IMG/VR virus record: IMGVR_UViG_3300009151_000033
Coordinates: 62,001 to 126,000 of that record
Length of the DNA: 64,000 bases
From: a virus
Strand: one strand, 5' to 3'
In this document: positions 1 through 9,179 of the stretch, one piece after another
Position numbering within the stretch: the first letter of the stretch is position 1
Layout: every line of letters starts with the position of its first letter
Notes under the pieces: generated by a model
Told to the model about the DNA's origin: nothing
Databases searched by the model: none
What the model saw: only the letters and a program-made list of their open reading frames with translations
Position numbers and translations under genes: made by a program

Positions 1-2361
1 TAATACTGGATTGGATGTATTACCTGTATACAAGGTATAACCTGGTTGTAATGTATTGGTGAAGTACGTACCTGTGCCTGAGATTTGGTTGGATGTGGAT
101 GTGGCGGTTACTGTACCTACAAGGTTGGCATTCTTTGCGGTATCAATGGCCACATATACATTCTGATTCACGGTCTTTACTGTTGCCGAATTGGCTGGTG
201 CTAGTACATCATATAGTATTGAGGCTGTGAAGGATGTATTCTCTGTGGTTCCATTGGCGCTAATGAGTGTAATGGTCATCGTATTGGACGAGGTGATTAC
301 AACATTGGAATACCTATTAGGGAAGTTGATAGGTATACCTGCTGGATAGGTCTTGTTGTGTGTATTGGCTGTAAAGGAATAAGGAATAGTCTGGGCGGCT
401 ACTGCAAAGGTATCATTGGCAATAGATATGATTCTATTCACTGTATTACCAATGAAAATATAGTCAAGTACCTGGTACTGGGTTGTGAACTTGGTTGAGG
501 TACCTGTAATATTGGCCTGGCCTGAGGTCGTGGCTACTGTACCAGCAAAGGTGGTACTATTACCCACATTGGCTGTGGTCTGTGGGATGACAATAACTGA
601 TCCTTGTTGTATTTGATTGAGTGCTCCATTACCATAAGCAAATACTGATGTGCCTGGTAGGTTCTTGGCACCTACACCTGATGTAAAGGTAATGGTATTG
701 GCTGATCTGAATACAAAGGATGTATTGACTGTGGTTGGTACGAGGGTTCTTGTACCACCTGGTGATATTGTAAACAATAGGGGTGAATAGTTTGGATTAC
801 GAATACTTGCCACATTGGCGGCAAGGGTGGCATTATACTCTGGAATAAGGTCTGCGATACCTGTATTGGCTGTACCATTAGATGCGGCCATTGATTTGAC
901 CTGGGCAAATGAGTATCCACTATTCATATTAATATTGGTCAGATATACATCATACACGGCTGTATTGGTATCGATGTTACCGCCTTCATACTGTAGGCCT
1001 GTGACCAGTGCTGTACCAATGGCAGTGCCTGTTGGTGTGGTGGTATAACCACCAGATGTATTGGCGCCTTTGGTAATACCCTGGCTATTAGATGAATAGA
1101 GTACTACTGTATTGCCTGGTGGTATAATGCCTGCCATATCCTGGACACGGACATAATTACCAAAATTAGTTCCAATGCTCTGTGAATAGAGGTTCTTTAC
1201 ATCATTACCTTTTCTAGCCAAGAAGCGGGCTGGTGCCAATTGTTGGATTCTAAACCCACCAACATAACCCAGGCCTGCACCAACAATAACATTGAAGTAA
1301 TCTTTTGTTTGTGGGTTGGGTTCGGCACCTAGTGTGAATTGCTTTACAACATAATTGCCTGCTGATTCGTATTCACGTCGGGCCATTTCATTGCCAATGG
1401 CATTGTACTGTGTATCTTGATTCGTTCTGACTGGTTGACCACCAGAAAAGGATACAATAGAAAGGAAGTTATTAGAAGGCAAACCAGACACGGCTGTATT
1501 GACATATGTGCCGCTGTTGTTAGTAAAGACACCATATGTGTTAGATACAGTCAGAGCAGGGGTCAATTGTAGTCTATGGGCACCAGGTGCAGTATAGTTC
1601 GAATAACCAGAGGCATTATCTAATAGTGATGTATCAGATAGTTCGGTTACAATTGATTCTGATGTGGTGAAACCAACAGAAATATTGTTTGGTGTATTAA
1701 TATATTTTGATACAATGGCAGTAAGGTTATTAGCCACATAGATGAAGTGACCTTTTTGATAGATGGTGCCTTCGCCGACTGACATAGCATAACCCTTGCC
1801 TACTGGGTTCTGGGCGACGCCTAGGCTTGATAATGTATTGGCAACCTTTACATCTAATGAGGTCTGGTAGTTCGAGCTATTGACTGTATTTGAATAGAAG
1901 GTCAGTGTGGTCAATGGGGTGAATGCAGCCAATGAAGATGTACCACTATTGAGGTACTTCAAGTATAGTGTCTTCATGTCTGGGTTCTGTGACTCGAACC
2001 CATCATATGAATTAACAACTATTGCCTGTAGATTGGAAGAGGCATCATATGCAATCAAGCCAACATATTGGCTGACCTGTGCTGGCTGACCATCGATGCG
2101 TAGGTCTGGTAGTTTTACATAATTGTAATTGGCATCAAAGTTAAATGTACAACCAGATACTATGGTCCCATCAACGAATATATTATCAGCAAAGTTGCCG
2201 ATTTGATTTTGAAGCATTGACTGTAGATTGGTCAACTCTCGGGCCTGTAGTGGTACACTAGGCCTGAATAGTACTCTCATATAATTAGATTTGGCATTGA
2301 AATCTGAATAATAAGGACTAATATTAAGATTGGTTGTGATAGAACTGACCATGTATGTCAT
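1..2361 (-). CDS. DUF4815-type virion/baseplate protein, partial at left edge
   Basis: The frame is open from an ATG at 2361 to base 1, so the C-terminus lies outside the window; 787 codons are visible. The N-terminus (NLNISPYYSDF, then VLFRPSVPLQARELTNLQSM) matches the DUF4815 domain that I know from large structural proteins of T4-like cyanophages and relatives. Past about residue 250 it becomes Asn/Thr/Ser/Val-rich and carries at least two copies of a module (about GT-x-T...GTGT-x-F...GY-x-L) also present in the two upstream genes. A TATAAATA late promoter lies 35 bases before the start and GGGG precedes the ATG. An alternative ATG is 9 bases downstream. It is last in the gp25-gp6-gp7-gp8 series and so probably decorates the baseplate or fibre base. 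The family call is firm; the role is inferred. Confidence 0.8.
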   Translation of the reverse strand, partial: MTYMVSSITTNLNISPYYSDFNAKSNYMRVLFRPSVPLQARELTNLQSMLQNQIGNFADNIFVDGTIVSGCTFNFDANYNYVKLPDLRIDGQPAQVSQYVGLIAYDASSNLQAIVVNSYDGFESQNPDMKTLYLKYLNSGTSSLAAFTPLTTLTFYSNTVNSSNYQTSLDVKVANTLSSLGVAQNPVGKGYAMSVGEGTIYQKGHFIYVANNLTAIVSKYINTPNNISVGFTTSESIVTELSDTSLLDNASGYSNYTAPGAHRLQLTPALTVSNTYGVFTNNSGTYVNTAVSGLPSNNFLSIVSFSGGQPVRTNQDTQYNAIGNEMARREYESAGNYVVKQFTLGAEPNPQTKDYFNVIVGAGLGYVGGFRIQQLAPARFLARKGNDVKNLYSQSIGTNFGNYVRVQDMAGIIPPGNTVVLYSSNSQGITKGANTSGGYTTTPTGTAIGTALVTGLQYEGGNIDTNTAVYDVYLTNINMNSGYSFAQVKSMAASNGTANTGIADLIPEYNATLAANVASIRNPNYSPLLFTISPGGTRTLVPTTVNTSFVFRSANTITFTSGVGAKNLPGTSVFAYGNGALNQIQQGSVIVIPQTTANVGNSTTFAGTVATTSGQANITGTSTKFTTQYQVLDYIFIGNTVNRIISIANDTFAVAAQTIPYSFTANTHNKTYPAGIPINFPNRYSNVVITSSNTMTITLISANGTTENTSFTASILYDVLAPANSATVKTVNQNVYVAIDTAKNANLVGTVTATSTSNQISGTGTYFTNTLQPGYTLYTGNTSNPVL

Positions 2362-2395
2362 TACCCCAATGGATTTAAAAACGTTATGTTATTTC

Positions 2396-2403
2396 TATTT
2401 ATA
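2396..2403 (-). promoter_or_regulatory. T4-type late promoter TATAAATA
   Basis: On the minus strand the octamer is TATAAATA followed by G, the exact T4 late consensus, placed 35 bases before the DUF4815 gene start. Confidence 0.7.
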
Positions 2404-2415
2404 ACTAATTCCTTG

Positions 2416-5400
2416 TTATGGGAATGCGATTACTATTTTTAAGGTCTCGGATTGGTTCGAGGCTCTAGTTACTGGCTGTATATTCTCGGCATATACTACT
2501 TGACCTGTGTATGGGATCAATGCAGGATTGATTACACCCAATACTTTCATATTCTTGGTGCCATCGGCTGATGAAATATACTTTGGTGATATGCCTGATA
2601 TGTCCGATGATTGGAATTGGCCCTTTACATTGGTCAGCGCAACAGTGAAGTTGCCACTAGTATTGGCATATACCCAGGTATTGGATGATATAGTAACGAG
2701 AGCATTTGCCGTAAGTGTAACAGATGTGGCATTGGTCACACCACTAGTGGCGATTACACCAATGAGAGCATTATTGCTACCAACATACAAGGCAGAACCG
2801 GCTAATAGAACACTATTGAATGCACTATTGATACCAGTAACGACTGTTGAATTGGATGTCGTAGATATTGTACCATTACCAAATGTAGTTGGTACGGCAT
2901 CGATGGCTTGAATATAACCAAACGCACCACCTAGCCCAATATAACCTTGTTGGACATAATCCCCATCAACAAACAACTTTGAGCCTGATTGATAAGTACA
3001 GGCCAGGCGAGTTCTTTGGTCGAATGTTGGTGTTGGTTGGCCATATATTGTTACTACATTGGCTGAATAGCCTGAATTCGATCCAATAATAGTTTGGCCT
3101 GTGACAAAGAATCCATTAACATTGGTCATAGTAATGGATGTTGAGTTGGATGATGTAACAAGACCAGTGGCGCGAGGGTAAGAATTATTAGTAATGCCAC
3201 TGGTCTGAATGTAAACATTGGCTACTACTACATCACCTGCTACCAATGGATGATTATAGATGGTTAGGTTGGTGTTTGTTACTGAATATGCAGGCACGGT
3301 TGTATTGCGGATGACTGCATTCAAACTGTTTGATGTGAATAGATATGGAGCATTCGCAGTTAATTGTAATGATGTGGCATTGGTGACTGATGCGACTTGA
3401 CCTAATAACGCACCATTGGATGTATAATACAAATTATAACCCACGAATGTATTGGCAAATACTGAAGTTGTAGATGTAACAGTGTTGCTGTTTGTATTAC
3501 CAGTAAATGTACCATTGATGGTTGTTGATGACAGAGGCAAATTGCCAATCTGTGGCAATGGAATGTTATTGAGTTTTACATCTATGCTATATGTGTTAGT
3601 ATTATATGTGAATGAACTATTCGATGCATCAAGACCAATAATATTGGTTGTATTGGCGACATTGACACCACTAGACCCAATAGTATATACAGTGTTTGAT
3701 GTGTTGGCATCATAGATAGTGGCACCATTAGCAAATGATCCGGTATCAGTACGTACAATGATACTGTTTGATCCAACTGTATTAGAGACCACAATACCAT
3801 TGGCTGTCACAGGCGACAATTGGAATATATTATCGCCAACACTCATAGCAGGCGCAGTGGTCAATTGAATTGTAGAATAGTTGGCAATGTTGTATGTGTA
3901 TGTCTTTAGTTTTGCAATAAAAATTGAGTATGCTGTATTGGTTGTGCCTGCTTGTGTTATTGTTTCGCCTACTTGGAATGTATTAGAACTGATGGTCAAT
4001 ACAACGTTTGATACTAATGGATTGGCCAACAATCCAATACGTCTATATTCATTGTCAACAGTAATGGTGCCTGATTCTGTATTAGAAAAGGTTACAGACA
4101 CACCAACTTTATTTGCATTCAATTCATATACTGGATTGGCGCCATGTCCACCAAATGGAGAAATGATGGCCCTACAATTGGCAGAAGATGTGCCTACAGT
4201 TAATATATTGGCTGTAGCAGTAGAAGATGAACCAATTATAATAGACCCCGAAGTGAAATTGGTATTAGATGCCGCATTAGAACTACCTGACAATACACCA
4301 TTGATATTCGTAAGGCTCATGATAGTAGAATTAACTGTAACAACTTGGCCTGTTGCGCCTGTATAAGATTCAGTAACAGTTTCACCGATTTGGAATGTAC
4401 CAATGGTGCTAGTGATGCCGAGATTCAAATACTGTGAAGAAGATCCGGTATTACCTATTACCGACACATTGGCATAAGAATAATTATACCCTTTGCCGAT
4501 CATTTTAATCGATTGTACACTATTGGTTATAGTATTGACAAAGGCAACAGCCGAGGCATTTGATCCATCGCCTGTGATTACAACTCTAGGTGAAATTATA
4601 TAATGTGATGATAGGTCAGGTTGTGGTGAAAAGGCGGTGTCAGTCAATACACGATTCTGTGTGCCGGTTACAATATAACGAGAAATCTTTCGGACTTGAC
4701 CGGCGCCTGTGCCACTATCAATATAGATTGAAGAATCTGTATAGAAGTCTGTATTTGGTGATATGGCAGAAGAAATGATCGCTGTTGGAGTGACGTTGGC
4801 ATGTGATGTGGCACCAACCATTAATGTATTTGTATTGAATGCGCCACTAATATTTGTTAATACAACCGCGGTGTTGTTGCCAGATACAACAGTTGCAGTA
4901 GATGTGGCGTATGTTGTGGTTGTTGTGCCACCGACTGTCATTGAAGTATTGGCAATGTTATTGGCTTGTGATACCGTTTCACCGGCACTGAATAGGCTAT
5001 TCGAGTATGGGAAATTTACTGTAATTGTTCCGGCAGATTGGATGGCATATAATTGTGAGTTGCCTCCAATACCAATAGATGTAAAATATCCATTCGTTAC
5101 GGCAACATAATTCGACCCGCCTGATGAAATAGTAATGACATCTATAGATCCATTGGCTGCATATTTTGCGACGTTTGCATTTGGTGTCAAAGGAAAATAA
5201 GTGGCTGTGGCAAACTTATTGTATGTTGAGTCAGGTATTCCATACATGTATTTCCATTGATACCCGTCTGCGGTCGAATAGTATTCATCCGACTCTGACG
5301 TTTCACTGAGTTTTGGTTGGTATATTGATGCTGCATTGGCGTTGTTATTAAGGCACTTGAACACATTATAATAACCATTTTCGTGAGTCATTACATAATA

Positions 5401-5715
5401 TTTCTTTGAGTACAACAGAATATCTTGGTCATCGAATTGAGCGATTGTTGTATCACCCGATACCCATGGATAATAATTGACCATTGGCAAGAAATCAGAC
5501 GAACTGACAATTTTACCAAAAATCATTTCGTCGAATATTTGATATTGATTGAGATGAACAGACGCATCGACATTATCGGGCACCAAATCATTAACAGACC
5601 ATGGCAAAGGACGACCAGCAAACATGTATAGTACACCATTATTAATTGCGTTAGAGAACGCATTATAACCTTGGGTTACGTTACTATAGATGATTGTATT
5701 CGATAAAACAGCCAT
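2416..5715 (-). CDS. 8: Baseplate wedge protein gp8 homologue with very large repeat insertion
   Basis: Baseplate wedge subunit. Residues 1-190 and the last 50 residues resemble T4 gp8: a GRPLPW motif near the start, GYQWKYMYGIP near residue 155, and a C-terminus with VVYAENIQPVTR then NQSETLKIVIAFP, like the ENRPP...EEINILFTF end of T4 gp8. T4 gp8 is about 334 residues and this protein is 1099. The extra 800 or so are Thr/Asn/Ser-rich and repetitive, with two clear copies of a roughly 65-residue module near residues 730-790 and 945-1010. The gene sits directly downstream of the gp7-like gene, and a CTAAATA late box overlaps that gene's stop. The insertion probably forms beta-rich modules on the baseplate surface (inference). 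Confidence 0.82.
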   Translation of the reverse strand: MAVLSNTIIYSNVTQGYNAFSNAINNGVLYMFAGRPLPWSVNDLVPDNVDASVHLNQYQIFDEMIFGKIVSSSDFLPMVNYYPWVSGDTTIAQFDDQDILLYSKKYYVMTHENGYYNVFKCLNNNANAASIYQPKLSETSESDEYYSTADGYQWKYMYGIPDSTYNKFATATYFPLTPNANVAKYAANGSIDVITISSGGSNYVAVTNGYFTSIGIGGNSQLYAIQSAGTITVNFPYSNSLFSAGETVSQANNIANTSMTVGGTTTTTYATSTATVVSGNNTAVVLTNISGAFNTNTLMVGATSHANVTPTAIISSAISPNTDFYTDSSIYIDSGTGAGQVRKISRYIVTGTQNRVLTDTAFSPQPDLSSHYIISPRVVITGDGSNASAVAFVNTITNSVQSIKMIGKGYNYSYANVSVIGNTGSSSQYLNLGITSTIGTFQIGETVTESYTGATGQVVTVNSTIMSLTNINGVLSGSSNAASNTNFTSGSIIIGSSSTATANILTVGTSSANCRAIISPFGGHGANPVYELNANKVGVSVTFSNTESGTITVDNEYRRIGLLANPLVSNVVLTISSNTFQVGETITQAGTTNTAYSIFIAKLKTYTYNIANYSTIQLTTAPAMSVGDNIFQLSPVTANGIVVSNTVGSNSIIVRTDTGSFANGATIYDANTSNTVYTIGSSGVNVANTTNIIGLDASNSSFTYNTNTYSIDVKLNNIPLPQIGNLPLSSTTINGTFTGNTNSNTVTSTTSVFANTFVGYNLYYTSNGALLGQVASVTNATSLQLTANAPYLFTSNSLNAVIRNTTVPAYSVTNTNLTIYNHPLVAGDVVVANVYIQTSGITNNSYPRATGLVTSSNSTSITMTNVNGFFVTGQTIIGSNSGYSANVVTIYGQPTPTFDQRTRLACTYQSGSKLFVDGDYVQQGYIGLGGAFGYIQAIDAVPTTFGNGTISTTSNSTVVTGINSAFNSVLLAGSALYVGSNNALIGVIATSGVTNATSVTLTANALVTISSNTWVYANTSGNFTVALTNVKGQFQSSDISGISPKYISSADGTKNMKVLGVINPALIPYTGQVVYAENIQPVTRASNQSETLKIVIAFP

Positions 5716-5741
5716 ATTGGTTCCTATTATATGTCATGTGT

Positions 5742-5748
5742 TATTTAG
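5742..5748 (-). promoter_or_regulatory. Late promoter CTAAATA before gp8
   Basis: CTAAATA on the minus strand, about 27 bases before the gp8 start and overlapping the gp7-like stop codon. Confidence 0.5.
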
Positions 5749-8700
5749 AGTGGAATTATAACAGCATACCCACTGTTGTTAGCATACTGGAAATCCAAAT
5801 ATGCTGGATAATTAGAAAGATAAACAGATGCACCAGGCGCGGTTGCTATACCTGTAATGGTTGAGCCAGTTACAACATTGCCAAACAATTGTGTGCCTGA
5901 TACGTGGACCAATTTCTTTAGAATGTCTGCATATCTATCAAGGCTCTTGGATGACCTGATTTCATACGAATATTCTTGATAATATTTGTTGTCATGTATA
6001 TATTTGTCTGAGTTAAGTTTGCCTCTGTTATCTGTCCAATAACCTGCGCCGACACCTTGTTTTTGTATTAATGCATTACCTTGGATCAATTGAGCATTCG
6101 TATTAGTAACGCCATATAGTGTAAGGTCAGAATACTGTGACCAATAGCTTGTTGATATGTCAGGAGATGAAGTAGTATAAGGCACTGATTGTAAGGCAAC
6201 ATAATACTTGCCATTGTACAATACCCGGTCATTTGCATTATATGTTATGTTTGGTGACCATGTTCTAGTTGTTTGATCATATCCATAGCCTGATGTATAA
6301 ATTTGAACCGCGGTTGCAATTCCTGTTGAGGTGGTTACGTTAGCCGACACTACACCATTGTTGCCCATTAGAGGTGAAGTTGGGTCTTGATTAACAGAGA
6401 TAATATTCGCTGAAGCGGCAGTATTTGAATCTGTAATGGCAACACCAGGAATAAAAGCAGTATTGAATAATACACGTTGCACATATAGCGAAGTACTATT
6501 GGCTGATATCACTTTGCCCTTTTGGAATACAGATACGGGCACCGACAGTGTAGAGATGGTTGAAGTTATATTTGCTGTGAACTTGGTGGCCAACCCATAC
6601 ACTGCCGATGTGTTTGAAAATGTATTGATTATATTTGTGATGGTGTAAGTAGATCCGCTTATACCAGCGATAGTACCATATGCATTGGTCGATGGTTGAT
6701 AAATGGCTTCACCATTAGCAAAAGTAGAACCATAAGAAAATTGAATGCTATTTGCTACAACATTGGCGGCACTGTTAGAAGTAAGTGTGAGTGACGTATT
6801 ATTTGCAATTGCAGCAACTGTTCCCAATAATGTGTTGGCACCATAAATCAAATATCCCGAAGCAATATTGGCCACAAACGTTGTGTTTACGCCAGTGACC
6901 ACGTTGGTTGCACTGTTTGCAGTAATGGTACCATTGGAGGTCGTTCCTGTAGCTGTACCTAACGAAAATGATACACCGGTCAACCCTAATTGTTGTTGCA
7001 AAGTATCGCCTGTATTAAATGTGCCAGTTGAATTGGCGATGGCCATAGTAAAATATCTACGATCATAACCAGCAATCAAATTATCTCTAATCATCACGAA
7101 AGGATTGGCATTGTAATTTGACCCAGGGTTGATTCCAGAAATAGAAGCAATAGGGCCCAAATTATAGTTACCTACAGATAATATATCACTCAATGTATTA
7201 AACAACCCGGCGCCTGTATTCTTGGCGAATCCATAGCCACCATATCCATATTGGAAAGTAATACCAGAACCATTTGCTAGACTATTTGCAGTCAAACTCA
7301 ATGATGTATTAGACAATACGGTATTGACAGTACCCAAATATAATCCATTAGCAGCAGCATATAATGCAACCGGAACGATATTATTCTTTGAATATGTAAT
7401 GTTATTCGACGTAAGCAAATATGATGCATTTGAATTCAATTGTAGGCTTGTTGAATTCGTGACATTGTTTACTGTACCAATGATGGCAGCATTAGACGTT
7501 ACATATAAGATATAACCTGGGAATATATTGGTGAATAAGCCTGATGTGCCAGTTACTGTTGTATTGGTGGTGTTACATGAAGCAATACCACCATTGGAGA
7601 AATTAAGCGCGGCAAGTTCTGCAATAAAGGATGTGCCTGTCCCAGTGACCGTTTGGTTAATTGTATTGACTGTAATTGTACCTGTGCCACTAATATGGTT
7701 GACGTTTGAGTTTGTACCATCTAATTTAATATTCATGAAAGGAATACCAGCACTGTTGTTTGCGCCGGTCATATCGCTGAATAGAGGCAAGGTTTCTACT
7801 GTATTCAATGAACCTACAGAAAATGTGGCGCCTGAACCGGTCGATATAGTGGCCAAATTGGCTACAGTATTGGTCGATTGTCCGACTAATTGCCCACCAA
7901 CAATGAATGTATTAGATAGAACACATAGACCAAGGGCGCCTGTTGTATTAGATGACGTATTAGAACCAATCAATAATCCAGAAGCAGATATATCATATGT
8001 GTTGCCGGCAGTCTGGGCATTAGATGTAGCAATACCAGTTAATGTAATATAAGCCGTGGCCGAATTCGAAAATGATCCATTGACCACTGAAATTACAACT
8101 GTTCCGTTTGTATTACTAGTCTTATTACTAGTAACGATATAACCATTGCCTGATACTGTGTTGTTTGCATAATAACTGGTTACATTGGCACCAACGGCAA
8201 ATGCATTGCCTGTTAGACCTGAGGCGGAAATATATTGAAATGTTGCCAAAGGTTGTTTGATTGTTTCGATCGTCGTGAATGTTTGTACCGCCGCATTTGA
8301 ATTGGTCAAACCTGAATAAAACAGTACTGTGTTTGAAACATAAACATTGGCTGATGTAGTATAACCTGACCCACCTGATTGCAAAGTAAACGAAACTTTA
8401 CCTGTGCCATCAACTACAGAGATTACTTTTGCTGTTCCGTATAATCCACTTGATTGATTGATGGTATTAGAATAGATATTGAAAATGTCACCGACTTTAT
8501 TATTTGCACCACCATTTGTGATGTTAATGTTGGTCAATGATCCGGTAATACGAGGTGCATTAGTCAATAGATTATCGTCTGTGATTTGTTCGCCTGTTTG
8601 AAAGTTACCAGAAATATCGCTGATGTATATTACATTGATGAACTTTCCGCCGGCTCTCTTTTGTGTAACTGATTCGACGAAAGCAGTAGCACCAGAAATA

Positions 8701-9176
8701 ACACCACGAATTTGTTTATTCACAAATGTTTTGGTCCTGTCTATTGAATCAACTTCCAAATAATATGGAATCACCCAATTGCCATCTGATGCCCTTAATA
8801 TGTCATCTTTGGGTGTATATATTTTGATATCTTCATTATACAACAATTTAAATAGTAATTGTACAGATTGATTACTACCTTTAGATTTATAAAGGTCTTG
8901 TATATGTTTTAACAGATGAACATTATTGGCCGAAACTAATGCAGGAACACCAGACAAGAATTCTTTTCGGAAATTATCCGTGAATGTATTGATAGTATTG
9001 TCAACGTCTTTATAGTTTAATAGATTTCGCGATGCATTTTCGGCGTAACCTGATTGTTCCATCCATTCATAATAAGCTTTCACGAAAGCAATGAAATTGG
9101 TGCCTTCTTGTCTGTAAAATTCAGGAAATTGTTCTAGGAGTAATGGAGAAATGCGTTGTTCAATATTATAAGTCAT
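5745..9176 (-). CDS. 7: Baseplate wedge protein gp7-like with large repeat insertion
   Basis: Baseplate wedge protein in the gene 7 position between gp6 and gp8. Residues 10-150 (FVKAYYEWMEQ, then LYKSKG, LLFKLLYNEDIKIYTP) resemble the C-terminal third of T4 gp7, which has a similar FLFKLLYNEE stretch. The segment near residues 1060-1110 (IRSSKSLDRYADILKKLVH) matches the region just after it in T4 gp7. Between these lie about 900 residues rich in Thr, Asn, Ser and Gly, with at least two copies (about 529-595 and 742-810) of the GT-x-T...VTG...F...GY-x-L...TSL-x-LT module seen in its neighbours. The N-terminal two thirds of T4 gp7 are missing. Start: ATG four bases after the gp6 stop. Confidence 0.75.
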   Translation of the reverse strand: MTYNIEQRISPLLLEQFPEFYRQEGTNFIAFVKAYYEWMEQSGYAENASRNLLNYKDVDNTINTFTDNFRKEFLSGVPALVSANNVHLLKHIQDLYKSKGSNQSVQLLFKLLYNEDIKIYTPKDDILRASDGNWVIPYYLEVDSIDRTKTFVNKQIRGVISGATAFVESVTQKRAGGKFINVIYISDISGNFQTGEQITDDNLLTNAPRITGSLTNINITNGGANNKVGDIFNIYSNTINQSSGLYGTAKVISVVDGTGKVSFTLQSGGSGYTTSANVYVSNTVLFYSGLTNSNAAVQTFTTIETIKQPLATFQYISASGLTGNAFAVGANVTSYYANNTVSGNGYIVTSNKTSNTNGTVVISVVNGSFSNSATAYITLTGIATSNAQTAGNTYDISASGLLIGSNTSSNTTGALGLCVLSNTFIVGGQLVGQSTNTVANLATISTGSGATFSVGSLNTVETLPLFSDMTGANNSAGIPFMNIKLDGTNSNVNHISGTGTITVNTINQTVTGTGTSFIAELAALNFSNGGIASCNTTNTTVTGTSGLFTNIFPGYILYVTSNAAIIGTVNNVTNSTSLQLNSNASYLLTSNNITYSKNNIVPVALYAAANGLYLGTVNTVLSNTSLSLTANSLANGSGITFQYGYGGYGFAKNTGAGLFNTLSDILSVGNYNLGPIASISGINPGSNYNANPFVMIRDNLIAGYDRRYFTMAIANSTGTFNTGDTLQQQLGLTGVSFSLGTATGTTSNGTITANSATNVVTGVNTTFVANIASGYLIYGANTLLGTVAAIANNTSLTLTSNSAANVVANSIQFSYGSTFANGEAIYQPSTNAYGTIAGISGSTYTITNIINTFSNTSAVYGLATKFTANITSTISTLSVPVSVFQKGKVISANSTSLYVQRVLFNTAFIPGVAITDSNTAASANIISVNQDPTSPLMGNNGVVSANVTTSTGIATAVQIYTSGYGYDQTTRTWSPNITYNANDRVLYNGKYYVALQSVPYTTSSPDISTSYWSQYSDLTLYGVTNTNAQLIQGNALIQKQGVGAGYWTDNRGKLNSDKYIHDNKYYQEYSYEIRSSKSLDRYADILKKLVHVSGTQLFGNVVTGSTITGIATAPGASVYLSNYPAYLDFQYANNSGYAVIIPL

Positions 9177-9179
9177 CTA

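Noticed and set aside
3881-4366. Plus-strand frame of 161 codons opposite gp8
   Set aside because: Antisense shadow of the repeat region; real gene is on the minus strand.
7528-8052. Plus-strand frame of 174 codons inside the gp7-like gene
   Set aside because: Val/Pro-rich translation with no ribosome site or homology; an antisense shadow of the Thr/Asn repeat coding.
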